In this document: positions 1-8,741 of the stretch, piece by piece
Layout: each line of letters opens with the position of its first letter
Position numbering within the stretch: position 1 is the first letter of the stretch
Source of the DNA: JBBQNJ01 sp038329845
Lineage (GTDB): Bacteria > Planctomycetota > Phycisphaerae > Tepidisphaerales > Tepidisphaeraceae
Reading direction: 5' to 3'
Assembly (NCBI GenBank): GCA_038329845.1
Contig: JBBQNJ010000006.1
Location: forward strand, 20,161 to 84,160
Length of the DNA stretch: 64,000 nucleotides
The notes under the pieces: generated by a model
What the model was told of the DNA's origin: nothing
The model's input: the letters and a program-made list of their open reading frames with translations, nothing else
Database searches by the model: none
Translations under genes and position numbers: made by a program

Positions 1-191
1 TTCGCAGACGCCGGCGCGGGCGGCCCAGTCGTGTCGGATCGGCAGCAACCCCATGCGGCGCAGGCGAGACGAGGCCGATTTGGCCGCGGCCCGGGATAGG
101 ACGGCGAAGGCGCTGGATCGGCAACAGAGGCCCGGCATCAACGTTTTTATCGGCCTTTGATACCGGTTGAGTTGAGTTTCCCGGCGGCGGA
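1..191. other. Window-edge sequence, no gene confirmed
   Basis: This stretch lies downstream of the membrane VWA gene. On the minus strand an open frame begins with ATG at about position 139 and stays open to the window edge (about 46 codons). I do not recognise the peptide. It may be the start of the next gene of the operon or a chance frame. No terminator hairpin with a T-run is obvious. Confidence 0.3.
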
Positions 192-2867
192 TCATTTAAG
201 CTGCCAGACTTTTCGCAGAATCCATTCGGCGGTGGCCAAGGCGACGATCAGCAGGAAAAACAGCGGGCTGGACCACAATTCAAGTTCCATGCGCGACTGG
301 ATGCGCTCGGTCTTGAGATGGACCTGATCGCTGAGGGTATGCAGATCCTCTTCGCGCAAGAATGCCCCGCCGGTCGCCGACGCCATTTCGCGCAGCAACT
401 TTTCGTTCATCGCCGTCTCGCCCAGCTCAAGCTTCGGTTCGGTGACGTTGAAGTCCAGCCGTGTGCCCGGATCGCGCTCGACCCAGAACTGGTATGCCCC
501 CGGTGCCGGAGCGACAAACTCCCCGCGATACATTCCCGGCTGCTCGGGCAGCGCCCGCAGCGGCACCTCCCCGACAGCGCCGCCCGGCGATTCGTAGTGG
601 CCCTTGACCTGCGGATCGGTCACCGGTTCGTAGCTCTCGGTGTAGAGCCGGGCGTAAATCGTCACCTTGTCGAACGCAACATAGTCGCGCCGATCGGTGC
701 TGAGCTGCGTGCGCTTGGAACCGCCGAGCAGATGGGGAAGGCTAAGGCGCTGGACGATCTGTCCCCACAGCGCCGTGTAATACAGATCGCCGACGTTCTT
801 GCGCCACCGCCAGGTATTGTCGGTGCCGACGAACATCACCTGACCCAGCCCGTAACCCTGCATGGCGATGATCGGCATCTTGCCGAAGCGCGACGCCCGC
901 GCCGGATCGGGATCGACCATCAGCACGTCGGCCGCCGGCTTGGCGCGATTGACCTTGGCGGTCCAGAAGATCGGCGGAAGCTTGGCCCAACGGGCCGATG
1001 ATTCCTGTTCCTTGTCGCTCAGCCGCAGCATCGGGCTTCGCTTGCCGGCGGCGGAGAGTTCCATCCGCACCGGCTTGTCGGCCATCTCATCGGAGCCTAG
1101 TCGGACGACGTTCAAATTGAGCAGCGTCGAATCCGAGGCGTCGAATTCCACCGGGAGCATTTTTTCGATGGGCGTCTTGGCATAGGTCCACGGATTGGCT
1201 CGCTTTCCCGCGATCATCAGCAGCCCGCCGCCGAACTTCGAGACAAACTCGTTGATCGACTCGAGTTGGGTCGACGAAAACGCCCGGGCATCAACATCAC
1301 CGAGGATGATCAAGTCGAACTTCTGAAGATCGGCCTTGGTCTTGGGGATTTCCGGCAGATAGGGGCTATCCTTGGCCTTGGTCAACTGCTCGTCGGCCTC
1401 GAGCAGCACGCTTTTCAGTTCGACTCGGCGGTCGCGTGCGAGCATCGCCTGAAGATACTTAAACTCCCAGCGCGGCTGCTGCTCGATGATCAATACCTTG
1501 ATCTTGTCATCCACCACGCGGATATGCTGGGTCTGGATGTTGTTATCCTTCACGACTTCATCGTCGCGCGGGTCGATGGACGCGATCAGTTCGTACTCTC
1601 CCGGCTTGTCCGGGGTGAAGTTCATCGCCAGCACCTGCTCGCCATCGCTGGGAAACGTCACCTCCCTCGAGTCGAACTGCTTCTCGACTCCGGCCTTATC
1701 GCGCAGCTTCAGCAGCAGCCGCGCCGATTCTCCGGCCATACCCTGGCCGCGCACCCGCACCGTCACCGGCGCTTCATCGCGGGCGAAGACTACTTCCGGG
1801 GCGAACAAATTGGCGACGATCAAATCCTTGGGCGCCGAAATCCCCACGCCGTAGATGTACAGCGGAACTCCGTCGGCCTTGGCGATCAGTGCCGCGTCGA
1901 GCGCCGGGGCGCCGGAATTGAATCCCCCGTCGGTGGCCATGACGATCCCCGCCAGCGGCTGGCCGCGGGTTCGGGCCAGCAGCTCGCGCAGGGCGTCGCC
2001 GCCGGCCGTCACCGGGCTGTCGGCACCGAGCTTGTCGATCCATGAGACATCGGCCTTGGCCTGCACCACCCCCGCCGAGGTCATGCGCTGCTGCTGCGGC
2101 CAGAAAATCACCGCCAGCACGATCAATAGCCCGGCGCCGGCGGTGATGGCACCGCCGAGCCACTGGCCCACCGCGCCGCGCCGAAGCCCAAGGACCAACA
2201 GTCCGGCGCCCGTCCCCGCCGCTAGAACGCCCAGGATCATGAAGACTGCGCCCCAGGGGAATCTCGCCCTGGGCATGGCCGACGGGGCCTGCACCGGCGG
2301 AGCGGGCGTCAGATCGGCGATGGTTCGCCCGAACGCGAACGGGCGAAGGTTGTAACTGTCGTGCAGCTTCTGCACCAGGTCGAGCTTGTCGTTGCGCAGC
2401 GCCTGCCGCAGGACCTCGACTCGAGCCACTTTGCTAAGGCCCGCCTGCGACGAAAGCGGCTGGGCGAGCCCCTTGGCCGGGTCGATCTGTCCACGGGCGA
2501 TCGCCACGCGCTCGAGATCAGCTTTCTCGGTCCGGGGGTCTTCGATCCGCATCGAACTCGACGAGTCCAGCAGCAGCAGCAGCGTCCGCCGGATCGTCCC
2601 CTCGACCGTCAGCGCCAGCACCGGCTTGAGCAGCAGCGCCAGCATCAGCAGCAACACCCCCCAGCGGAGCGATGCCAGCAGATATCGCCCGGAGCGGGGG
2701 ACATGCTCGGCGCTGCGCCGATAGAGCCAGAAGACCCCGGCACCCAGCAGCAGGGCCGCAAGGATCACCCAGCCGAGGCGGTCGCGCACGCAGTCGATGG
2801 CGATCCCGGAGATGCGCCCGGCGTCTTCCACGCGAACGCCAAGAAGTTTGAGCAGGAAGTCGGTCAT
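192..2867 (-). CDS. Large membrane-anchored VWA-domain protein with GATase-like region
   Basis: An 891-residue membrane protein and the last gene of the MoxR/DUF58/BatA-type operon. Two N-terminal membrane segments (about residues 31-50 and 61-86) precede a VWA-like strand ending in LLLLLDSSSSM, a MIDAS DxSxS at D101-S105. Two more hydrophobic segments (about 204-255) follow, and the second MIDAS-like element MATDGG comes only at about 310-315. The middle holds a Rossmann-like region reminiscent of class I glutamine amidotransferases (LIILGDVDA, then GGGLLMIAG). A Pro-rich beta segment and a C-terminal membrane helix ending in VWQLK complete it. The start ATG has only a weak Shine-Dalgarno. 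The exact role is unknown; in related operons VWA proteins work with the MoxR ATPase in maturing or assembling envelope proteins, so that role is inferred. Confidence 0.85.
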   Translation of the reverse strand: MTDFLLKLLGVRVEDAGRISGIAIDCVRDRLGWVILAALLLGAGVFWLYRRSAEHVPRSGRYLLASLRWGVLLLMLALLLKPVLALTVEGTIRRTLLLLLDSSSSMRIEDPRTEKADLERVAIARGQIDPAKGLAQPLSSQAGLSKVARVEVLRQALRNDKLDLVQKLHDSYNLRPFAFGRTIADLTPAPPVQAPSAMPRARFPWGAVFMILGVLAAGTGAGLLVLGLRRGAVGQWLGGAITAGAGLLIVLAVIFWPQQQRMTSAGVVQAKADVSWIDKLGADSPVTAGGDALRELLARTRGQPLAGIVMATDGGFNSGAPALDAALIAKADGVPLYIYGVGISAPKDLIVANLFAPEVVFARDEAPVTVRVRGQGMAGESARLLLKLRDKAGVEKQFDSREVTFPSDGEQVLAMNFTPDKPGEYELIASIDPRDDEVVKDNNIQTQHIRVVDDKIKVLIIEQQPRWEFKYLQAMLARDRRVELKSVLLEADEQLTKAKDSPYLPEIPKTKADLQKFDLIILGDVDARAFSSTQLESINEFVSKFGGGLLMIAGKRANPWTYAKTPIEKMLPVEFDASDSTLLNLNVVRLGSDEMADKPVRMELSAAGKRSPMLRLSDKEQESSARWAKLPPIFWTAKVNRAKPAADVLMVDPDPARASRFGKMPIIAMQGYGLGQVMFVGTDNTWRWRKNVGDLYYTALWGQIVQRLSLPHLLGGSKRTQLSTDRRDYVAFDKVTIYARLYTESYEPVTDPQVKGHYESPGGAVGEVPLRALPEQPGMYRGEFVAPAPGAYQFWVERDPGTRLDFNVTEPKLELGETAMNEKLLREMASATGGAFLREEDLHTLSDQVHLKTERIQSRMELELWSSPLFFLLIVALATAEWILRKVWQLK

Positions 2868-2959
2868 GCGCTTACGCCGATTCGCCGCGGCACGCGGTCA
2901 TGCATTTGGCTGTTCATCGAAATACCTGCGTCCCCGGTTTGGCGGTTCATCGGTTCATC

Positions 2960-5191
2960 CTACTTCGACTCACTGAACCACTGGCTCAGGAAGGTTTCCG
3001 CCGCCGCGAGCACCAGCGCCGCGATCGCCAGCGACATCCAGAATTCGGTTCCGATTCGTTCCTTCTCGACCTCGGCGGCGAACTCGGCGCCCGCCCCGGC
3101 GCCGGTCCACGAAACCACGTGTGCCGACTCGCCCAGCGTCTTTCGCTGTTCGGGCGCGATGGTCTGAAGCGACGACTCCATCGGATCCGGCTCGGCCGCG
3201 AACGCCAGCCTCACCGGCGGCTCGGCGGTGATCGACACGTCGTAGGCGCCGCTGCGATTCGTCTGGTCGTACGCCAACGTCGCCATCCGCGTGCGCGGCG
3301 AGGCCTCGATCTTGCGGGCATCCTTGGGCTGATCCGCTGGATGACGCGGCGGAGTGATGATCGCATCGCGCCCGATCAGCTCACCGGGCATCTGGCGCAC
3401 GAACCGCTCGCCCACGCGGACGTTCAGCCCCTCATCCTGTCGCCGCACCACCGCCCCCATTACCCGATCGAGCAGCGGCAGATAAACCCCCGGCGTTCGC
3501 GTGGGCAGGTCGTTCCAGGCGGTGTCGGCGGTCGAGGCGAACTGCACCACCCGGCCCATCCCCCAGGATCGCTCCATCACCGCCGGCTTGCCCGCCAGCT
3601 CGCCATTTTTCGGCGTATCGGCAAATCGCAGCACCGTTCGCGGCTCGCCCACCTCGTCGCCTTCCGGACGAGTCGTCGCCGCGCTGTCGGTCGCCTTGAG
3701 TTCATACGCCCGGAAAAAATGCGCCGATGCCGGGCTTCCTGAAGCCGGATCCGACCACAGCCGCGCGATCGGATGGGTGAAGTCCTTGTCCTGAAGTGTA
3801 AAAAATCGCTCGTCCTGCGAGGCATCCCCGAACGGCCCGACGAACTGGGCTGGCAAGAATCGCCATTTTTTCCCCAGTTTCTCGTTGTAAAACGACGCCT
3901 GCATGTTCGATCCGGGAAAGATGACCAGTCCCCCGCCGTGGCGAAGGTAGCCGCTGATCGATTCCAGGGCCGCATCGGAAAAGTCGGTGACGTTGGCGAC
4001 GAAAACCGCGTCGTAGTCGTCAAGCTTGACGCCGTCGAACTCGGCGGCTCCGATCGTGTTCACCTTGACGAAATAATCCGACGCTTCCGATCGAGACACC
4101 GGGGCCAGGGCGTAACGCAGGAAAAACGTCTCGCTGTCGCGCGCCTCGCGGCCCGGATCGCCATCCACGAGCAACACCTTGACGCTTTCGATAGCGCGGA
4201 TGGCAATGGTGCGGAAGTCATCGGCCGGAACGCGATCGGCGGCGATCGAGGCCGTGGCTGAATGGAACCCCGGCCCGCGCAGCTTGCCGGTCAATCCAAC
4301 GCTTTTGCTCGAGCCGGGATCGATCGAGTCGATCACCGCTTCATCGCTGGGCGGATCCTCGTCGATGTGCAGCGTCACCCGCACATCGCTCGCCGCGCTG
4401 GAGCCGAAATTACTCACCTGCGCCTCGAACCGCAGCGGACGCCCCACCGCCGGCAGCCCGCTGGTCATCCGAAGCTCGGTCACCGCCAGGTTGTTCTCCT
4501 GGGGCGCGTCGATGAGAATCAGGTGCGTGCGCACATCGGCTTTACTCTGATCAACGATTCGCTGAATGGGCTGAAAATTTCGCCAAGCCAGCGCCTGCCC
4601 ATCGGTGATCAGGAAAATCTCCTTGCGCAGCGACGTGTGCCGACCCAGCACGTCCATGGCGCCGCGGACCGCCGGGAGCAGGTCGCTGGAGCGATCGCTC
4701 AGCCGGGCCTCGCGGACGGCCTTGCGGGCCAGGTTCATGTCGATCGTCGGCTCGGGGATCAGCCCGTCGGCGATGTCGGATGCCAGGATCACCGCGGCGC
4801 TGGATCCCAGCGGCAGCGACGCCAGCGCCGACTCGGCCGCTTCCTTGCCCTTCTCGAACCGGCTTTTCACCCCGTCGGTGGCGCTCATCGACGCGGAGTT
4901 GTCCAGCAGCAGCACCGCCGTCACCCGCGCTTGCCCAAACATCCCGGCGGTCGCGGCTTTAATCGCCGGCCGCGCCAGCGCCACCGCCAGCAGTGCCAGC
5001 ATGGCGCAGCGGATCAACAACAGCAGCAAATCCTCGATCTGGAGCCGGCGCTGGTTCTGCTCGACGCTGATCTTCAAGAATCGCATCGCCGCCCAGATCA
5101 CGCGCTGAAACTTCCGCTTGTTCAGCAGGTGAATGATGATGGGGATCGACACCGCCGAGATCCCCAGGAGCATGAGCGGATTGAGAAACAC
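2960..5191 (-). CDS. BatA-domain VWA membrane protein
   Basis: A 743-residue protein. It opens with the typical BatA membrane segment (FLNPLMLLGISAVSIPIIIH, then LLNKRKFQRV) and a second helix (LLLLIRCAMLALLAVALARP). A VWA domain follows with MIDAS motif DNSASMS (about residues 97-103) and a later LITDGQ. The C-terminal half contains a GATase-like stretch (DGDPG, then FVANVTDF and GGGLVIFPGS), and a C-terminal helix closes the protein. The start codon is GTG at 5191. It sits 63 bases after the DUF58 gene and 92 bases before the second VWA gene, all on one strand, so an operon is likely. Its architecture parallels the downstream 891-residue protein, suggesting the two form a membrane pair. The function is inferred from family only. 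Confidence 0.9.
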   Translation of the reverse strand: MFLNPLMLLGISAVSIPIIIHLLNKRKFQRVIWAAMRFLKISVEQNQRRLQIEDLLLLLIRCAMLALLAVALARPAIKAATAGMFGQARVTAVLLLDNSASMSATDGVKSRFEKGKEAAESALASLPLGSSAAVILASDIADGLIPEPTIDMNLARKAVREARLSDRSSDLLPAVRGAMDVLGRHTSLRKEIFLITDGQALAWRNFQPIQRIVDQSKADVRTHLILIDAPQENNLAVTELRMTSGLPAVGRPLRFEAQVSNFGSSAASDVRVTLHIDEDPPSDEAVIDSIDPGSSKSVGLTGKLRGPGFHSATASIAADRVPADDFRTIAIRAIESVKVLLVDGDPGREARDSETFFLRYALAPVSRSEASDYFVKVNTIGAAEFDGVKLDDYDAVFVANVTDFSDAALESISGYLRHGGGLVIFPGSNMQASFYNEKLGKKWRFLPAQFVGPFGDASQDERFFTLQDKDFTHPIARLWSDPASGSPASAHFFRAYELKATDSAATTRPEGDEVGEPRTVLRFADTPKNGELAGKPAVMERSWGMGRVVQFASTADTAWNDLPTRTPGVYLPLLDRVMGAVVRRQDEGLNVRVGERFVRQMPGELIGRDAIITPPRHPADQPKDARKIEASPRTRMATLAYDQTNRSGAYDVSITAEPPVRLAFAAEPDPMESSLQTIAPEQRKTLGESAHVVSWTGAGAGAEFAAEVEKERIGTEFWMSLAIAALVLAAAETFLSQWFSESK

Positions 5192-5254
5192 GCGATCGCG
5201 TCCATTCTTCCGGGGCCGCGCCCCGGTCGTTCGGGTGGCTCGAAAAAATCGCCC

Positions 5255-6160
5255 TTAGCGGGCGCTGGTTTTCCTGCGAAACGCCAGATATCCGCTGATC
5301 ACTTCATGCAGCGGGGTGGCGGTGTTGATCATCGTGTAGTGGCAGTTCTGCCGCTCGCATCCCTCGCGCAGGCGCGCGCGGAACGCGTCAAACTCGCGCA
5401 GATAGCTCTTGCGGATTTCCCGCGGGCGGGTGAGCAACTTGGGCGACTGTTCCAATCCCTCGAACTCGACCAGCCCGTTGAACGGGAACTCCAGCTCGAA
5501 CGGATCCAGCACATGGAACACAATCACCTCGTGGCCGCCGAAGCGAAGATGCTGGATGCCATCGAGAACCTGCTGCTCATCGTCGAACAAGTCGCTGATC
5601 AGCACCGCGATCCCGCGCCGCCTGATCTGCCCGGCCATCTCGTGAAGCACCTGCCCGATGTTCGTCTGCCGCGTCGGATTGAACCCGGCCAGCAACGACA
5701 GGATGTTGTGCATCGACTGGAGATTGCCCGTCCGCGGCACATACGTCTGCAATTTCTCGTCAAACACGCCGAGCGAAACCGCGTCGCGCTGATGAAGGAT
5801 CACATAGCACAGCACCGCGGCGATCATCTTCGCGTAATGCAGCTTGCTGATCGACCCCGAGCCGTACTTCATCGACTCCGAGCCGTCCACCAGCAGATGC
5901 GCGACGTAGTTGGTCTCCTGCTCGTACTGCTTGAGATAATACCGATCCGTGCGCCCAAGAACCTTCCAGTCGAGGTGGCGAATGTCATCCCCCGGCACAT
6001 ACTCGCGGTGCTGGGTGAACTCGATGGCGAACCCGCGGAACGGGGACTTATGCTCCCCCGCCATGTACCCCTCGACGATATACCGCGCCGCCAGCCCCAG
6101 ACTCTCAGCCCGGCTGATCGCCTCTGCATCCAACAACAAATTCGGAGGAGTCTTAGCCAT
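5255..6160 (-). CDS. DUF58 domain-containing protein
   Basis: A 301-residue soluble protein of the DUF58 family, the usual partner of MoxR ATPases. The hallmark segment runs HREYVPGDDIRHLDWKVLGR near residues 51-70, followed by a VWA-like MIDAS DGSESM (about residue 93). There are no membrane segments. The gene lies between the MoxR ATPase and the BatA-VWA protein, the classic order apart from the intruding GxxExxY gene. In characterised MoxR systems the DUF58 protein is thought to link the ATPase to membrane VWA proteins. No clear Shine-Dalgarno precedes the ATG. Confidence 0.93.
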   Translation of the reverse strand: MAKTPPNLLLDAEAISRAESLGLAARYIVEGYMAGEHKSPFRGFAIEFTQHREYVPGDDIRHLDWKVLGRTDRYYLKQYEQETNYVAHLLVDGSESMKYGSGSISKLHYAKMIAAVLCYVILHQRDAVSLGVFDEKLQTYVPRTGNLQSMHNILSLLAGFNPTRQTNIGQVLHEMAGQIRRRGIAVLISDLFDDEQQVLDGIQHLRFGGHEVIVFHVLDPFELEFPFNGLVEFEGLEQSPKLLTRPREIRKSYLREFDAFRARLREGCERQNCHYTMINTATPLHEVISGYLAFRRKTSAR

Positions 6161-6202
6161 GAATTTCTAAACGCGAAGAGGCGGTTCGCTGGAACGCTGC
6201 AT

Positions 6203-6711
6203 TTTTTCACCACGAAGGCTCGAAGAACACGAAGAAAAAGAGAACTCAGAGACGACGAGGGTCAAATTTTCAGGCCTCATGGAATTTTTCGATGAATGCC
6301 ATCTCGAATCAGTTCTACGTTGAAGTTCACGAGGAACCCAACGCGGATATGTTTTAACTTCATGTAGGTCAATAACTGGGCTTCGTAGAGCGGGATCCTT
6401 TTCTCAACCGATTTCGCCTCCACGATGATGCAGTCCTCGACCAGCAGATCGATCTTCAACGAGCTGTCCAACGTCATCCCGTCATACACAATCGCCACCG
6501 GCGATTCCCGCTCGGCCCGCAGTCCGCGCTTGGTCAACTCATATTGCAGGCATCGACAATAAACCGACTCCAGCAATTCCGGCCCTGGAGACCGATGCAC
6601 GCGGAAAATCGAGTCCATAACTTCCCTCGCCACCCGTTCGATTTCCGGCGATGTATTTTCTCCAAACGGCATCGCAATCCCTTCGTGTCCTTCGCGGCTT
6701 TGTGTTAAAAA
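6203..6711. mobile_element. Inverted-repeat-bounded GxxExxY cassette
   Basis: The GxxExxY gene is framed by imperfect inverted repeats. The left arm CACGAAGGCTCGAAGAACAC (continuing GAAG, 6211-6234) pairs with 6681-6704, whose reverse complement starts CACAAAGCCGCGAAGG; 20 of 24 bases agree. Both arms continue into a run of six T or A at the outer side. The unit is about 509 bp and interrupts the MoxR-DUF58 gene order. That it moves, or once moved, as a cassette is inferred. Confidence 0.55.
6277..6672 (-). CDS. GxxExxY family protein
   Basis: A 131-residue protein of the GxxExxY family, distantly related to PD-(D/E)XK nucleases. The signature reads GPELLESVY (about residues 29-37). The nuclease-like core follows with KIDLLVEDCIIVEAKSVEKR, where the D, E and K residues could form the metal site, and then a typical VGFLVNFNVELIRDGIHR end. 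Length matches the family. A GAAGGGA ribosome site lies 5-6 bases before the ATG, at the edge of the right inverted-repeat arm. The role of the family is unknown. The gene does not belong functionally to the flanking MoxR/DUF58 operon and appears inserted. Confidence 0.9.
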   Translation of the reverse strand: MPFGENTSPEIERVAREVMDSIFRVHRSPGPELLESVYCRCLQYELTKRGLRAERESPVAIVYDGMTLDSSLKIDLLVEDCIIVEAKSVEKRIPLYEAQLLTYMKLKHIRVGFLVNFNVELIRDGIHRKIP

Positions 6712-6733
6712 ATCCCCCAGCCTTCGCGTTTAA

Positions 6734-7972
<1,239 letters not shown>

Positions 7973-8146
7973 CAGACCTCGTGAAAGAGTCGCTCGTGGG
8001 CGCGCCGCGCTGGCGCGTTCGATTTCAACATCGCGGGCGGCGGCATTGCGTCGCCGCGCCGGCCGCCGAGCCGCTTTATCGTCACGCTCCCGGCGCACTT
8101 AGGTATACCCGATCGTCCCGCAGACGTTGAACTTCCGCAAGCCTTC

Positions 8147-8518
8147 TCAACGAATCGGCGCCTCGGCGTCCGCGGCCGTCGGCACCGCCGAATCCAGATC
8201 ATACTCGACGCCGATCGCCCACTGCCCATCGGTGCGATGACGAATCCACCGAATTGCAAATACATGCCCGGGATCATCCCCGACCACCCGCGCCCCGCCC
8301 AGACGAAGGCGATACCGCACCCGACGATCCAGCGACGCCGGCGATCGCAAACCCGCGCCGTGGTCGCTGACGTCCACGACGAACACCTCCATCGCGTGGG
8401 CACGCGACTCGCCATCCAGCGGCGTCACGGTCGCCACGATCCCGGCGGTCCGACGTTCACCGCGACGCCGTTCGGTGCCGTCGGCGATCGCGTCGGCAAT
8501 TCGTTCATCCACGTTCAT
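8147..8518 (-). CDS. PilZ-like domain protein
   Basis: A small 123-residue protein resembling a PilZ domain, which binds cyclic di-GMP. The N-terminal RRRGERR resembles the RxxxR half of the ligand motif, and DVSDHGAGLRS matches the (D/N)xSxxG half. It ends in a charged tail. It lies 174 bases upstream of the MoxR gene on the same strand and may belong to the same transcript. No Shine-Dalgarno is visible. If the PilZ assignment holds, c-di-GMP could tune the MoxR/VWA system, but this is inference. Confidence 0.7.
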   Translation of the reverse strand: MNVDERIADAIADGTERRRGERRTAGIVATVTPLDGESRAHAMEVFVVDVSDHGAGLRSPASLDRRVRYRLRLGGARVVGDDPGHVFAIRWIRHRTDGQWAIGVEYDLDSAVPTAADAEAPIR

Positions 8519-8556
8519 ATGCTGGGTCCATGTTCCGCGAACTCGGCCGGTATCTC

Positions 8557-8643
8557 TATCGCGCGCGGGAAACGGGACCCGAGCGAATCGCCCTTCTGGT
8601 CGAACGGGGGCGCGACAGCTTTATCGCGCGCGGGAAACGGGAC
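8557..8643. repeat. Two direct copies of a 22-bp GC-rich repeat
   Basis: The sequence TATCGCGCGCGGGAAACGGG, extended by AC, occurs exactly at 8557-8578 and again at 8622-8643, a period of 65 bp. It lies between the PilZ gene and the pnp terminator in non-coding DNA. Function is unknown. Confidence 0.7.
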
Positions 8644-8669
8644 TGCCCGGGCGCTGGTCGAGGAGGTAG

Positions 8670-8706
8670 AAAAAAGGCGGAACCCGCGCTGATCGCCGGT
8701 TCCGCC
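8670..8706 (-). terminator. Rho-independent terminator of pnp
   Basis: Perfect 9-bp stem GGCGGAACC (8676-8684) with GGTTCCGCC (8698-8706) and a 13-base loop. Read on the minus strand it is followed at once by six T residues (8675-8670). It lies 36 bases past the pnp stop. Confidence 0.9.
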
Positions 8707-8741
8707 AGGAAAATCCCGAAAAACGCCTTACGCGGTCGGCC

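Noticed and set aside
4262..6295. A long open frame of nearly 680 codons on the plus strand
   Set aside because: It runs antisense to BatA-VWA and DUF58, both strongly supported by family motifs. Its translation is His/Arg/Gln-rich and low-complexity, as expected for the antisense of high-GC genes.
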